Under the pieces are notes generated by a model. That model ran no database searches, had not been told where the DNA came from, and was given only the letters and a program-made list of their open reading frames with translations. From Fulvivirga sp. M361 (GTDB lineage: Bacteria; Bacteroidota; Bacteroidia; Cytophagales; Cyclobacteriaceae), in assembly GCF_007097395.1 (NCBI RefSeq), contig NZ_VKDC01000017.1, positions 62,001 through 126,000 on the forward strand: a stretch of 64,000 bases of DNA. The letters run 5' to 3'. Every line of letters starts with the position of its first letter. The stretch's first letter is position 1. Of the stretch, positions 9,328 through 22,200 are shown piece by piece. Made by a program: the position numbers and the translations under genes.

Positions 9328-10746
9328 ATGCACACTTCATTTAATCTTATCCGCAAGGATCTGGAAAATGGAGCGCTCACCTGTTCTCAACTCGTACGGT
9401 ATTACCTGGATAATATCAACAAGAAGACACATCTTAATGTCTTTGTAGAGATATATCAGGAAGAAGCAAAAGCCAGGGCTGCTAAAATTGATCTTAAGAT
9501 CAAGGCAGGAACGGCTGGTCGACTAGCTGGTATGGTAATCACTGTAAAAGATGTGATTTGTCACAAAGACCACAAGCTTCAAGCGGGAAGTAAAATACTT
9601 GAAGGGTTTGATTCACAGTTTGACGCTACCGCTATAGAACGACTCTTAGCTGAAGACGCTATCATAATAGGTCGCACAAATTGTGATGAATTTGCCATGG
9701 GTTCCAGCAATGAAAACTCTGCTTTCGGACCTGTACTCAATGATGCAGATAATGAACGGGTACCAGGAGGTTCCTCAGGTGGATCCGCTGTATCTGTTCA
9801 GGCAGATACTTGCCTGGTAGCTTTAGGATCGGATACTGGTGGTTCTGTACGTCAACCAGCCTCTTTCTGTGGTGTTTTGGGGCTTAAACCCACTTATTCC
9901 CGAATATCACGGCATGGGTTGATAGCCTATGCTTCATCATTTGACACCATTGGTATTTTTGCCAAAAATGTGGCAACCATAGCACTTGTATTGGAAGTCG
10001 TTGCGGGAGCAGATGAATTTGATAGCACAGTATCTCAAAAAGAGGTCCCTGCTTACACTAAAAAACTCGATCCAAAAAACCACTACCGATTGGCTTATAT
10101 CAAAGAAGCCCTTGAGGGTGAGGGCCTTTCGGAAAGTGTTAGAAATAATCTGTTGGAAAATCTGGATCGTTTGAGAGATGCCGGTCACACTGTTGAGCAG
10201 GTTGATTTTCCTATGTTGGAACATATACTACCAACTTATTACATACTTACATGGGCAGAAGCAAGCTCAAACCTCTCTCGCTTCGATGGAGTGCGATATG
10301 GATATAGAAGCCCAAACACATATAACCTGGAGTCGATGTACAAAAAAACACGTACAGAAGGCTTTGGTGAAGAAGTAAAAAGTCGCATCATGTTAGGCAC
10401 ATTTGTCCTTAGCGCCAACTACTATGACGCTTATTATACCAAGGCACAAAAGGTCCGAAGACTGGTGAGGGATCACACTCGCGCTATATTGCAGGACTAT
10501 GACTTTATAGTGCTGCCCACCTCTCCCACCACCGCGTTTAAATTAGGAGAACATAATAAAAATCCTTTAGAAATGTACCTGGCCGACTTATTTACCGTTC
10601 AATCATCCGTAGCAGGGTTACCTGCCATCTCCATTCCCAAAGGAGTGGATGAAAATAATTTGCCTATTGGCATACAGTTAATGGCTGATGATTTTAAAGA
10701 AGAAGAATTGTTGGCTTTTTCTGACTATTTTTTAAATCTTAGTTAA
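9328..10746 (+). CDS. gatA: Asp-tRNA(Asn)/Glu-tRNA(Gln) amidotransferase subunit A
   Basis: The 472 residues match GatA length. The amidase-signature triad is intact: Lys74 in ITVKDV, the cis-Ser149 in PGGSSGGSA, and the nucleophile Ser173 in DTGGSVRQPAS; their spacing equals that of the well-studied Staphylococcus aureus enzyme. GatA releases ammonia from glutamine, which GatB uses to convert Glu-tRNA(Gln) or Asp-tRNA(Asn). gatB and gatC are not in the window, as is common in Bacteroidota. It lies between tatA and the transglycosylase gene, whose start comes one base after its stop. Confidence 0.93.
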   Translation: MHTSFNLIRKDLENGALTCSQLVRYYLDNINKKTHLNVFVEIYQEEAKARAAKIDLKIKAGTAGRLAGMVITVKDVICHKDHKLQAGSKILEGFDSQFDATAIERLLAEDAIIIGRTNCDEFAMGSSNENSAFGPVLNDADNERVPGGSSGGSAVSVQADTCLVALGSDTGGSVRQPASFCGVLGLKPTYSRISRHGLIAYASSFDTIGIFAKNVATIALVLEVVAGADEFDSTVSQKEVPAYTKKLDPKNHYRLAYIKEALEGEGLSESVRNNLLENLDRLRDAGHTVEQVDFPMLEHILPTYYILTWAEASSNLSRFDGVRYGYRSPNTYNLESMYKKTRTEGFGEEVKSRIMLGTFVLSANYYDAYYTKAQKVRRLVRDHTRAILQDYDFIVLPTSPTTAFKLGEHNKNPLEMYLADLFTVQSSVAGLPAISIPKGVDENNLPIGIQLMADDFKEEELLAFSDYFLNLS

Positions 10747-10747
10747 G

Positions 10748-12121
10748 ATGAAATTACTTATTTTTTTAACTGCCATTTTTCCTTACGCCGGAGCAGAAGA
10801 CTCCACAGTAGTACAACAGGATTCTACAGTTACATATTTTACTCCTGTATCAGATTATGAATACATACCTGCTGAAATTGATTACGACCTGGTACGTGAC
10901 AGGTTAAGCTGTATACAAAAAGAAATCCCTCTTAACTATACCACCAAAGTACATGCCTTTGTAAATTATTTCGCTGTTAAAGACAGAGCATACACACACT
11001 TAATGCTACAACGGAAAAATGTGTATTTTCCACTTTTCGAGAAATATTTAAAGAAGTACGGATTGCCTGATGAACTTAAATACTTGTCAATTATAGAATC
11101 CGGCTTAAATCCAAAAGCAGTTTCCAGAGCAAGAGCAGTAGGATTATGGCAGTTCATGTCTTCTACAGGTAAAAGTTACGACTTGCATCAAGATTGGTAT
11201 ATCGACGAACGTATGGATCCTGAAAAGTCAACTGAAGCTGCCTGCAGGTTTCTGAAACAGTTGTACAACATGTTTGGTAATTGGGAGTTAGCCATAGCCG
11301 CTTATAATACCGGGCCGGGTAACGTAAGAAAAGCCATACGCAGATCCGGTTATAAAAGGACATTTTGGGAGATCTATCCTTATCTGTACAGAGAAACCCG
11401 GTCTTATTTACCTCAATTTGTAGCCATACTTTATGTCTTTAATTATGCCGAAGAACATAATTTTTTGACGGAAGATATGGAATACCTTGTAGCCTCAGAT
11501 ACTATAAGTACAGGCAGTTATATTCATCTGGAAACGTTGGCCAATCAATTGAATTTGTGCAAAGAAGACATTGAAAAGCTTAATCCCGGTCTCAAGCGGG
11601 GGGCAATACCTTCCATAAAGGGTGGGTATACTTTCAGGATACCAAAGGATGCCAAAGTCTTGCTGCAAGCCAATAGAGCAACAATACTCGACAGTGCCGG
11701 TAAAACCGGTAAAAAACGACTGGAACAGCTCGCAAAAAACTCTGTAGGAAGCACCTATAATCGGGACAGAATAGTATATCGGGTCAAAAGTGGAGATGTT
11801 CTGGGTACTATTGCAGAACGTTACCGGGTCAGGGTTTCGGATATCAAAAGATGGAATAATTTACGAGGAAGTACCATTCGCGTAGGTCAGCGATTGAATA
11901 TATGGCGAAAACCAGGTACCTATCAGGCAATTGCGAAAAAAGAGGCTGATCCTATTACGCAAAGCATTAACGGTATTAAAACTTATGTAGTACAGCCTGG
12001 TGATACTCTCTGGGATATCTCCAGAAAGTTTAATGGTTTGAGTATTGAAAAGCTAAAAAAAATGAATCGACTACAGACCAATAAAATTAAACCCGGCCAG
12101 CAATTAATTATTGGAGGGTAG
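10748..12121 (+). CDS. MltD-like lytic transglycosylase with LysM repeats
   Basis: The 457-residue protein has a short signal peptide (LLIFLTAIFPYAGA), an SLT domain at about 95-230 with catalytic Glu117 in IIESGLNP and the motifs GLWQFM (132-137) and AIAAYNTGPGNV, then LysM modules. Two LysM copies are clear (about 341-388, beginning YRVKSGDVLGTIAERY, and 412-457, beginning YVVQPGDTLWDIS); a weaker one lies near 250-300. It would cut glycan strands of peptidoglycan in the periplasm, held there by LysM. The architecture is that of membrane-bound transglycosylase D. Confidence 0.88.
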   Translation: MKLLIFLTAIFPYAGAEDSTVVQQDSTVTYFTPVSDYEYIPAEIDYDLVRDRLSCIQKEIPLNYTTKVHAFVNYFAVKDRAYTHLMLQRKNVYFPLFEKYLKKYGLPDELKYLSIIESGLNPKAVSRARAVGLWQFMSSTGKSYDLHQDWYIDERMDPEKSTEAACRFLKQLYNMFGNWELAIAAYNTGPGNVRKAIRRSGYKRTFWEIYPYLYRETRSYLPQFVAILYVFNYAEEHNFLTEDMEYLVASDTISTGSYIHLETLANQLNLCKEDIEKLNPGLKRGAIPSIKGGYTFRIPKDAKVLLQANRATILDSAGKTGKKRLEQLAKNSVGSTYNRDRIVYRVKSGDVLGTIAERYRVRVSDIKRWNNLRGSTIRVGQRLNIWRKPGTYQAIAKKEADPITQSINGIKTYVVQPGDTLWDISRKFNGLSIEKLKKMNRLQTNKIKPGQQLIIGG

Positions 12122-12166
12122 CATTTCTGTGACTATTGCAAGCACATGAATTATACAAGTAAACGT

Positions 12167-13267
12167 ATGATGAAGACAAAAATATTAACAATACTTTCCC
12201 TTATTACCATCTTAATATCCGTTGGATGTAGTGAAAATGACGGAAAAAGGGATAAAACCTTTTTACCTAAGGCCACTGGCCGAGCCGGGGAAATGATAGT
12301 AGTAATGGATTCAGCACAATGGGCCGGAGAACTGGGCGAAGAAATAAAACAGACTTTTCGTGCCGAACTTGAAGGATTACCACGGGATGAACGAATGTTC
12401 AAGATAAACCGGGTAGACCCCACCAAGCTTAATAACTTGCTAAAAGGGGTGAAGAACCTTCTTTTCGTAATGACACTGGATAGCAGATCCGGGCAGAGTA
12501 AAGTGTTAAAAAACTATTTTACCAAGTCCTCGCTGGATAGAATTAAAAAAGATTCATCCATATATGTTCATACTAAAACAGATGAGTTTGCCAAAGGACA
12601 AAGTATCATGTACCTCTTCAGCAGTACGGAAAAAGCCTTAATACAGAAAATCAAAGGCAACAAAGATGTTCTGCAAAACTATTTTAACAATGCGGAAAAA
12701 GACAGGCTAACCAAGGGTTTGTTTAAAGCCAAAGAATCAAAAGGGCTGCGTGACATGCTCAGAAAAGAACATGAATGTTCTATGAGAGTACCATTTGGCT
12801 ATAAGTTAGTGGTCAATGAAAAGGGATTCATATGGTTCCGACAGATCAATGATGAAAGTGATAAAAATGTATTCATCACTTACAAGGATTATATTTCACG
12901 AGAAGACTTCCAAAAAGGAAAACTCATCCTTTGGAGAGATTCTGTGGCTGGTGAACAATTGTTTGAAGATCCCGATTTAACCGATAGTTATATTGTAACG
13001 GAGACATCCGTCCCCTACATACCAGTAACTACCAAGGAAACTAACTTTAACGGAAAGTATGGTGTAGAAATGAAAGGACTTTGGAAAACCAATAATCTGT
13101 CCATGGGAGGTCCTTTTCTTGGCTTTTCAGTAGTAGACGAAGCGCTGGGTCGTATCTATTACATTGAGGGGTTTGTATACAGTCCTGGAAAAAATCAGCG
13201 TGAATTTATGAGGGAAATGGAAGTCATATTATCGACATTTCGCATAAAAGAAGAGTTTAAATCCTGA
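12167..13267 (+). CDS. DUF4837 family lipoprotein
   Basis: I place the start at ATG 12167 (or 12170), because from there a good lipoprotein signal follows: hydrophobic ILTILSLITILIS and a lipobox ending in VGC. An ATG at 12146 adds only seven polar residues. The body resembles DUF4837, a Bacteroidota family of unknown role: LPKATGRAGEMIVVMD near the N-terminus and a conserved central region with RVPFGYKLV. The gene lies between the MltD-like and malic-enzyme genes, 45 bases after the former, so an envelope role is likely but unproven. A hairpin follows at 13294-13320. Confidence 0.7.
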   Translation: MMKTKILTILSLITILISVGCSENDGKRDKTFLPKATGRAGEMIVVMDSAQWAGELGEEIKQTFRAELEGLPRDERMFKINRVDPTKLNNLLKGVKNLLFVMTLDSRSGQSKVLKNYFTKSSLDRIKKDSSIYVHTKTDEFAKGQSIMYLFSSTEKALIQKIKGNKDVLQNYFNNAEKDRLTKGLFKAKESKGLRDMLRKEHECSMRVPFGYKLVVNEKGFIWFRQINDESDKNVFITYKDYISREDFQKGKLILWRDSVAGEQLFEDPDLTDSYIVTETSVPYIPVTTKETNFNGKYGVEMKGLWKTNNLSMGGPFLGFSVVDEALGRIYYIEGFVYSPGKNQREFMREMEVILSTFRIKEEFKS

Positions 13268-13293
13268 TAACCAATTAAATCCTATCCGTTAAA

Positions 13294-13320
13294 GGTGAAA
13301 GTATATTGCATACTTTCACC
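13294..13320. terminator. Perfect 11-bp hairpin after the DUF4837 gene
   Basis: GGTGAAAGTAT and ATACTTTCACC pair perfectly around a 5-base loop, 27 bases after the DUF4837 stop. No run of T follows on the plus strand, so it may be a weak terminator, an RNA-processing element or an operator before maeB. Confidence 0.4.
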
Positions 13321-13423
13321 CGCTGTCTTATCGGTACGTCAAAATTAGGGACGGAACTTATGAGTTTAAACTAATAACTCCTCACCTTTTCTTATTTTAG
13401 CCAATTGAATTTCGAAGCATACT

Positions 13424-15700
13424 ATGGCTATTAAGATACGTAAGCAAGACGCATTAAATTATCATCAGCAAGGACAACCGGGTAAGATCGAGGTGGTCCC
13501 TACTAAATCTCTGGGTTCTCAGATAGATCTTGCCTTAGCTTATTCTCCAGGTGTGGCTGAACCATGCATGGAAATAGCTTCCAATAAAGATGATGTTTAT
13601 AAATACACTTCTAAAGGAAACCTGGTAGGTGTTATATCCAATGGCACAGCAGTGTTAGGCCTGGGGAACATCGGTCCTGATGCTTCCAAACCAGTAATGG
13701 AGGGTAAAGGGGTATTATTTAAAAAATTTGCGGGCATAGACGTGTTTGATATTGAGATCAACGAAGAAGACCCGGACAAATTCATTTCAATTGTTCAGTC
13801 GTTAGAACCTACTTTCGGAGGCATTAATCTGGAAGATATCAAAGCTCCTGAGAGTTTTCAAATAGAAAATGAACTCAGGGAAAAAATGAATATCCCGGTC
13901 ATGCACGATGACCAGCACGGAACAGCCATCATATCTGGTGCAGCACTACTGAACGCACTGGAATTGATCGGCAAGAAAATAGATGAAATTTCTATAGTGG
14001 TAAACGGCGCAGGGGCAGCAGCCATCAGTTGCACCAAAATATATTGCACTCTTGGAGCCCGTAAAGAAAATATTGTCATGTGTGACAGTAAAGGTGTCAT
14101 TCGCAAAGACCGTGAGAGTCTGGATGCGAGTAAAGCGGAATTCGCTACAGATAAAGATTTGAACACTTTATCTGATGCCATAAAAGGAGCCGATTTCTTT
14201 CTTGGTCTTTCCATAGAGGATATAATGACTCCTGATGACCTGATGGCCATGGCTGAAAATCCAGTTGTTTTCGCACTGGCTAATCCCAACCCTGAAATAG
14301 CCTATGACGTAGCTATGGGCACCAGGAAAGATATTATTATGGCTACCGGAAGGTCTGATCATCCTAATCAGGTGAACAATGTGTTGGGTTTTCCTTATAT
14401 CTTCAGAGGAGCACTTGATGTAAGGGCAACCACCATAAATGAGGAGATGAAACTGGCAGCTGTCAAGGCTATTGCAAACTTAGCCAAAGAAGCAGTTCCT
14501 GAAATGGTGAACAAAGCCTATGGTAATAGTAAAATTCAGTTTGGAGCGGATTACCTTATCCCCAAACCTCTTGATCCACGATTGATCACTACAATATCCC
14601 CTGCCGTTGCCAAAGCAGCAATTGAATCAGGTGTTGCCGGACTCAATATAAACAACTGGGATCAATATCATATTGACCTGCAAAAGAGGATCGGGATAGA
14701 TGAAAGACTTATGACCCGGGTTATTAACAGGGCCAAGAAAAATCCGAAACGTATTGTACTGGCAGAAGCACATGAGTTAAAAATCCTAAAAGCTGCACAG
14801 GTCATCCAGGATGAGAAAATAGGTAAACCTATCCTGCTGGGAAGAAAAGATGTCATACAGTCGCTGATAGAAGAACACAATCTGGAACTTCCCGACTGTC
14901 AAATCATTGACAGTTATGACGAAAATGACCGGATACACCGATACGCAGAAACTTTATACGAAAAAAGAAAACGCAAAGGACTCTCATTGTATGAAGCGGT
15001 TAAGCTTATGCGCGACCGAAATTATTTCGGTTGTATGATGGTTGAAAAAGGTGAAGCTGATGCCTTTATATCAGGATTATCTAAGGACTATCCGAAAACC
15101 ATTCTCCCGGCACTACGAGTTATAGGTACGGAAGAGGAAATGAAGAAAGTAGCCGGAATGTACATCATTACCAACAAAAAAGGCACGTTCTTTTTCTCAG
15201 ACACCACAGTAAACGTAGACCCAAGCCCTGAAGAACTGGTAGAGATCATAGCCATGACATCAAGAGGCGTACGGTTTTTCGACATGGAGCCCAGGATAGC
15301 AGTATTATCCTACTCCAACTTCGGTTCTACTTCCGGATATGTTCCCAGTAAGACACAGGAAGCCGTCAGGTTAGTAAAACAGAAATATCCTGAGTTAAAG
15401 ATTGATGGAGATATACAGGCCAACGTAGCACTAAACACTAAGATCCAAAAGGAAAATTACCCATTCAGCGAACTGGCTGAAGAAGGCGCTAATACCCTTA
15501 TATTTCCAGACCTGGCCTCAGGAAATATTGCTTATAAACTCCTCATGGAAATAGGAGGAGCAGAAGCTATAGGCCCTGTATTATTAGGGATGAAAAAACC
15601 TGTACACATCCTACAACTCGGTAGTTCAGTAAGGGATATAATAAATATGGCTGCTATAGCTGTGGTTGATGCGCAAGAAGTAGAAGAGAAAGAAGAATGA
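13424..15700 (+). CDS. maeB: NADP-dependent malic enzyme with phosphotransacetylase-like C-terminal domain
   Basis: The 758 residues form the long MaeB architecture. The malic N-terminal domain (about 1-160) has YSPGVAEPC and the metal-binding region [19 protein letters not shown]; the Rossmann domain (about 160-400) has VVNGAGAAA; residues 430-758 resemble phosphate acetyltransferase, which in MaeB is regulatory and not catalytic. The enzyme decarboxylates malate to pyruvate and makes NADPH. It starts at ATG 13424 and its stop overlaps the ruvA start (ATGA). Together with a monomeric NADP isocitrate dehydrogenase at 48927 it is one of two NADPH-producing enzymes here. Confidence 0.93.
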   Translation: MAIKIRKQDALNYHQQGQPGKIEVVPTKSLGSQIDLALAYSPGVAEPCMEIASNKDDVYKYTSKGNLVGVISNGTAVLGLGNIGPDASKPVMEGKGVLFKKFAGIDVFDIEINEEDPDKFISIVQSLEPTFGGINLEDIKAPESFQIENELREKMNIPVMHDDQHGTAIISGAALLNALELIGKKIDEISIVVNGAGAAAISCTKIYCTLGARKENIVMCDSKGVIRKDRESLDASKAEFATDKDLNTLSDAIKGADFFLGLSIEDIMTPDDLMAMAENPVVFALANPNPEIAYDVAMGTRKDIIMATGRSDHPNQVNNVLGFPYIFRGALDVRATTINEEMKLAAVKAIANLAKEAVPEMVNKAYGNSKIQFGADYLIPKPLDPRLITTISPAVAKAAIESGVAGLNINNWDQYHIDLQKRIGIDERLMTRVINRAKKNPKRIVLAEAHELKILKAAQVIQDEKIGKPILLGRKDVIQSLIEEHNLELPDCQIIDSYDENDRIHRYAETLYEKRKRKGLSLYEAVKLMRDRNYFGCMMVEKGEADAFISGLSKDYPKTILPALRVIGTEEEMKKVAGMYIITNKKGTFFFSDTTVNVDPSPEELVEIIAMTSRGVRFFDMEPRIAVLSYSNFGSTSGYVPSKTQEAVRLVKQKYPELKIDGDIQANVALNTKIQKENYPFSELAEEGANTLIFPDLASGNIAYKLLMEIGGAEAIGPVLLGMKKPVHILQLGSSVRDIINMAAIAVVDAQEVEEKEE

Positions 15701-16281
15701 TAGCATACTTAAAAGGTAAACTAGTTACCAAAGACCCAACACATATCTTAATCGATGTAAATGGTATTGGATACTTTGTGAACATTTCACTAGCCACCTA
15801 CAGTGATTTAAAAGACAAGGAAAACACATTAATACATACCTACTTACATGTCAAAGAAGATTCTCATACCTTATATGGTTTTACCAATGAAGCAGAGAAA
15901 AAGATGTTCCTACTGTTACTTTCTATATCAGGTGTAGGGCCAAGCACAGGACTAATGATACAATCGTCTTTATCATCAGACGAATTGAAGCAGGCCATTG
16001 CTGATGAAAATGTAAAGACCATCCAGGGTGTAAAGGGTGTTGGGGCAAAAACTGCCCAACGGATCATCCTGGAATTAAAGGATAAAATCAAAAAAGAAGG
16101 TATTCAAAAAGATTTCGTACCATCCCAACACAATACTGTCCGATCGGAAGCGTTATCCGCTTTAATTACATTAGGAATCAGCAAAAGCACAGCTGAAAAA
16201 AGTATTGATGCCGTCCTGAAAAATTCGGGAAATACAATTACATTGGAGGAATTAATCAAGCTCGCATTAAAAAACGCCTGA
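15697..16281 (+). CDS. ruvA: Holliday junction DNA helicase subunit RuvA
   Basis: The 194-residue protein has the three RuvA domains: an N-terminal OB fold ([20 protein letters not shown], about 1-65), tandem helix-hairpin-helix motifs (LLSISGVGPSTGL and IQGVKGVGAKTAQRIILELKDK, about 70-130), and a small C-terminal helical domain (150-194) that touches RuvB. RuvA tetramers hold the four-way junction while RuvB drives branch migration. ruvB and ruvC are elsewhere. The ATG overlaps the maeB stop by 4 bases and sprA follows 14 bases after its stop, so these are one transcript. Confidence 0.95.
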   Translation: MIAYLKGKLVTKDPTHILIDVNGIGYFVNISLATYSDLKDKENTLIHTYLHVKEDSHTLYGFTNEAEKKMFLLLLSISGVGPSTGLMIQSSLSSDELKQAIADENVKTIQGVKGVGAKTAQRIILELKDKIKKEGIQKDFVPSQHNTVRSEALSALITLGISKSTAEKSIDAVLKNSGNTITLEELIKLALKNA

Positions 16282-16295
16282 TAATATTTTAAGTT

Positions 16296-19200
16296 TTGAT
16301 ATTCGATAAATTCAATAGTTCTTTATCGGCCTTTCTTTTTGCTTTCACTTGTTGTCTTGGGTTAGCTTTTTCGGTAAGTCCAAAAGGTATATTGGATGAA
16401 GTGAATTCATCTACCTTACTACTGGCTCTTTCCGACACAACGGAACAAGATACCACTGAAAGACCATATGAACCTTCCAGGAGGCCTACCTATAAGCCTG
16501 AAGACAGGTTTGGAGATCCCTTTAGTAACATGTCCAGTAATTCTCCATTACAATTACAGGATCCCGCTAGTCTCAAACTGGAAGCAGAGATAGATACTAG
16601 TTTAAACTATACTATCTATGAAAAAATAGGAGACCTGAACTATCGCCCCACTTCTTCTATGTCCTTTGAAGAGTTTAAGCAATATCAGGAACGCGAAATG
16701 CTAAAAGACTACTGGAAAAACCGCAGCGCCGGGCTGGATGGAGAAAGTGCAGTAAGTGGGAGAAACCTTATCCCACCAATCTATGTCAGTCCCATTTTCG
16801 ATCGCATCTTTGGCGGTACCTATGTAGAAATTATCCCAAGGGGTTTCGTAACACTGGACTTTGGTGGTAGGTGGCAACGTGTAAACAACCCAAATATCCC
16901 TATACGTCAGCAGCGAAACGGCGGGTTTGAATTCGACCAGCAAATTAGTATGAATGTGACTGGTAAGATCGGCGAAAAACTGCAGGTAACGGCCAATTTC
17001 GACAATAATAACTCCTTTGATTTTGAAAACAATCTAAAAGTGGAATATACAGGATTTGAAGAAGACATTCTTCAAAAGCTGGAAATAGGAAATGTCAGTC
17101 TACCCCTTAATAATAGTTTGATCACCGGAGCACAAAATCTATTCGGGGTAAAGGCGCAATTACAGTTTGGTGACCTGTTTGTCACAGCCGTGGCTTCTAC
17201 GCAAAGAGGTAAGTCAGAAACGATAGAAATTGAAGGTGGAGGCGCACAGGGACGTGAGTTTGAGATCCTTGCCTCTAATTATGACGAAAACAGGCATTTC
17301 TTTCTGGGACATTATTTCCGTGATAATTATGAAAGATGGTTAGAAGGGGTTCCCTTAATAAGTTCAGGAATCATTGTAAGTAATGTAGAAGTTTATGTGG
17401 TAAATAGAAATAATGATACCGAAACGTTGCGCGATGTAGTAGGTCTCATGGACCTGGGAGAACCTAATACTGAGAATGTTTTCAGGAATACGCAATTTCT
17501 CCCTTCCGGAAGTGACCCTAACCCTGTAAACCGTAACGATGCCAATGAACTTTTTGCAGCTTTACCTGGCCAGAATGAAAACGGACGGAATTCCAATGAG
17601 ATCAATGGTATTCTTGAAGGCCTGGGGCTGGATGAAGGGTTAGACTTCGAAAAAATTACCAGCGCCAGAAAATTGGATTTTAATGAATATACAATCAATT
17701 CCCGTTTGGGATATATTAGCCTCTTTAGAAAACTACAGAATGATGAAGCCCTGGCAGTTTCCTATCAGTATAGTTCAAACGGCCGCCCTTATACCGTAGG
17801 GGAACTCTCACGTGATTATACCAACCTGGATGAAAATAAAGTGGTATTCTTAAAGTTACTCAGGCCTCGCAAAATAAGTATTGAGGCTAACACAGATTCT
17901 GAACCCGAACCCCAGAGAGTACCTACCTGGGATCTAATGATGAAAAATATCTACTCGCTTAACGCAAGTAACGTCAACCCGGAAGGATTTCAACTTCGTG
18001 TCATTTACCGGGACGATAATACAGGAATAGATAATCCGCAACTTCAAGAAGGTCAGATAACCAGTACCACCCCATTAATTGAAGTCTTAGGCTTGGATAA
18101 GCTTAATCCTAACAATGACCCGCAACGCGACGGGAATTTCGATTTTGTAGAAGATATTACTATCGACACCGAAACAGGAACAGTGATTTTCCCTTTCCTT
18201 GAGCCTTTCGATGCGGCGTTAAGAGAAGCGTTTCGAAATGACCCGAGAGAAGATGATTTAATAGCAAAGTATGCCTATAATGAACTTTACGATAACACTC
18301 AAATTGATGCACAATTAGTTTCCAGTAAGAACAAGTTCCTGCTTCAAGGTATTTTTCAATCCGGTTCTTCCAATGAAATTGTTATTCCAGGATTTAACAT
18401 TGCGGAAGGCTCGGTAAGGGTATTTGCCGGCGGATCGCCATTAGTGGAAGGGACTGACTTCCAGGTGGATTACACCTTCGGCAAAGTAAATATCATTAAT
18501 GAAGGCGTACTAAATTCCGGTAAGAAAATATCCATCTCTTATGAAAAGGCTGACCTGTTTAACTTTCAATCCAGGTCACTATTCGGTGCACGGTTTGATT
18601 ACAAAGTGAATGATGATATCAACCTGGGCGCAACCATTTTACAATTAAATGAACGACCACTTATATCCCGGATAAGTATAGGCAACGAACCTACCCGAAA
18701 CACAAAATATGGCTTTGATATCAACGTCCAGAAAGAATCACGTTTTATCACAAAGATGTTGGATAAGCTACCGATCTTACAAACCAAGGAACCTTCCAGC
18801 GTTACTTTCAATGCTGAGTTTGCTCAACTGATCCCTGGAACCACCAATATCATAGATGGAGAGGGTACTTCTTATATCGATGATTTCGAAAACACCGCCA
18901 CACCCTTTTCCCTGAATAATCCTAATACCTGGAAACTGGCTGCAACTCCAAACGCCGAATTCAGGCCCGAACTCCATGAACGTGGTGATGCCGATCTGGG
19001 TCAAAACTATTTCAGAGCTAAATTAGCCTGGTATCAGATTGACAATTTATTTTATCGTAATGACCGAAGAACGCCTTCAGGAATTTCTGAAGAAGACTTG
19101 TTAAATCACTACGTACGATCGGTAACGCCACAGGAAATATTTCCCGGGTTAGATCCGAACATCATTAACTTTCAACAAATATTCGATTTAGCCTATTACC

Positions 19201-22200
19201 CGGAGGAGCGAGGCCCTTATAATTACAATCCTCAAACCTCAACGGATGGAGAGCTATTGACGAATGACCCTAAGCGAAACTGGGGAGGGGTAACACATGC
19301 TATACGTTCAGAAGTGGATTTTGACAAAGCCAACGTGGAGTACATTGAGTTTTGGTTAATGGACCCCTTCCTGGGCGGACGTTTAACCAGTTCTAATGGA
19401 GTGATTGATGATGGACGTGGAAACAATAAGGGCAACACCACGGGAGGCGACCTGTATTTCAACCTGGGAAGTATTTCTGAAGATGTTATCCCTGATAATC
19501 AACATGGTTTTGAAAATGGACTCCCTCCAAATGGCATAGCCAGTAACCCGGAAGCTGTCGCAAGTACACCTTGGGGGTTTGTTACTCAGCAACCTTTTCT
19601 TACCAATGCCTTTGACAATTCTACATCATCACGTGCCAATCAGGATGTAGGGCTGGATGGACTAGATAGTGATGCGGAAAGAGACTTTTTTAATAGTGGG
19701 TTTCAAGACCCTTCTGCTGACGATTTCACCTATTTTCTTGGAGATGAATTCGATCAATCAGATGCGGGTATACTAGAGCGTTATAAAAATTTCAACGGAC
19801 TTGAAAATAACTCACCGGTTGTTACCAGTGCTAACTCATTGTTCACCCCTTCAGGTAGTACTCTCCCTGATAATGAGGACTTGAATGATGATAATACACT
19901 AAGTAGTCTGGAAGAGTATTATGAATACAAACTCGACTTGGACCCAGGCCAGTTGTCTGATAATAAATATGTTGTTGACCAGGTTACAGAAACACGTACA
20001 GGAGAAGATGTCACCTGGTATTTGTTTAGAGTACCCATCCGACAGCCTGATGATGATTTTGGAAACATTTCCGACTTTAAATCGATTCGATATTTAAGAA
20101 TGTACTTAACAGATTTTGAAGAGCCTGTAGTACTCCGTATGGCTAATTTCCGTTTTATATCCAGCCGGTGGCGACGATCTAATAATCGCTTTGAAGAAGC
20201 GAATTTTGCCGACGGAGGTGATCAAGATGGAATCCCTGATGATTTTACAGTATCGGTAGTAAACATCGAGGAAAATGCAGCAGGTACAGCTACTCAATCA
20301 CCTTATGTTCTTCCTCCAGGGTTCGATCGAGATAGGGATAACACATCGGCAGTGGAAAGAAGATTAAATGAACAATCAATACAAGTTTGTGTGGAAGACA
20401 TCAACGACGGAGAATCAAGAGCAGTGGTTAAGCCCGTAAGCCTGGACCTTATCAACTACGGACGGATAAAAATGTTTCTACATGCCGACAGTGAAGCAGA
20501 AGATGGTGAGATAAGCGCTTTTTTACGATTAGGTACGGATGTAGATTCAAACTATTATGAAATAGAGGTACCGCTTCAGATCACACCATTAGGATCAGAA
20601 TTACCCACAGAAATATGGCCGGAAGAAAATGAAATAGACCTGGATATTAATGAATTGTATGCATTGAAGTCCGAAAGGGATCGGCTCAATCTATCCAAAA
20701 GGCAAGTATTTCCAAGAGACAGTGCCAAAATAGTGGGCAGGCATCGTATCAGAGTAAGAGGTAATCCTGATATGAGTGCTGTCGACTGGCTGACGATAGG
20801 TGTGCGTAACCCCAAATCAAGGGATGGCCTTGCACAAACAGCCTGTGTTTGGGCAAATGAACTAAGAGTTACCGATTTTGATGACACCAAAGGGTGGGCG
20901 GCAAATGCTACGCTAAATACCAAACTGGCTGATTTTGCTAATGTTACGGCTAATGTACGCCATACTACCTTCGGATTTGGAGGTATCCAGTCAAGGATAG
21001 CAGAACGAACGCGGGAAGAAACTACAGCTTATGACATTTCAGCGAATATAACCCTCGACAAACTACTTCCGGAAAAGCTGGGACTAAAAGTACCTATGTT
21101 CGTGAGTTATCAAAAAACAACCATCAAACCACAATTCGATCCGGCTAATCCGGATATAACACTCGAGGCTGCATTACTTTCGAGAGGTGAAGATGAAAGA
21201 GATGAATATGAAAAAATAGTGACGGACACTGAAACCCGACGGAGTATCAATTTTATAAACGTCAGGAAAGTAAAAGTAAAGGAAGATGCAAAAAAGCACA
21301 TATACGATTTTGAAAACCTAAGCTTTTCCTATTCCTACAGTGAACTGGTACAAACCAACTTCAACCTGCAACGTTTTTTAAGGGAAAATCAGAACGGTTC
21401 CATAGCTTATAACTATAGCCCTACAAATGAACCCGTTGAACCATTCAAGAACGTTAAATTCCTGGATGGCAAATACCTGAAACTGATAAAGGATTTTAAT
21501 TTTAATCCTATCCCTAGCAATATATCGGTAAGATGGGACCTTAACCGACAGTTAGTACAGCGCCTATACAGAAATACAAATAGCGGGAATCTGGAGAATT
21601 TTGAGAAATTCTTCACATTTGACCGTAATTATAACGTGCGCTGGGACCTTACCAAAAGCCTTTCCATTGATTATACAGCACGAGCCGAAGCCATTATTGA
21701 TGAACCTAACAGTAGTCCCTTTGGAGGGTTAAATCAGGAGAGAACGGACACAGCCATTTTTGTAAGTAAAAAACAGTATCAGGATTCTATCTGGTCTAAC
21801 TTGAAACGCTTGGGTAGAATGAAAAACTTCAATCAAAGCCTCAGCGCCAACTACCAACTGCCACTGGATAAAATTCCGATAACTGATTGGTTAAGCTCAG
21901 ACTATCGTTACCAGGCTAGTTATGCATGGACAGCTGGACCTCTTTATTCAGATTCAACTGCCAGGGCGGAACGTGACTTCGGTAACACCATTCAAAACAG
22001 CAGGGACAATACCGTAAGTGGCAAAGTAGATCTGGTGAAACTCTACAATAAAGTAGGCTTCCTGAAAAAGATAAATTCACCGCCCAAAAGCAGTCGAAGA
22101 AGTAGTTTAAGACAAAATACTCAGTCGGCAGCCGACACTACTCAAACTAAAAAGTCTGAGAGCAAAGCATTAAACGGCTTTCTTAAACTATTGATGTCAG

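Noticed and set aside
13858-14289. 143-residue open frame antisense to maeB
   Set aside because: It mirrors conserved malic-enzyme codons and shows no domain or signal.
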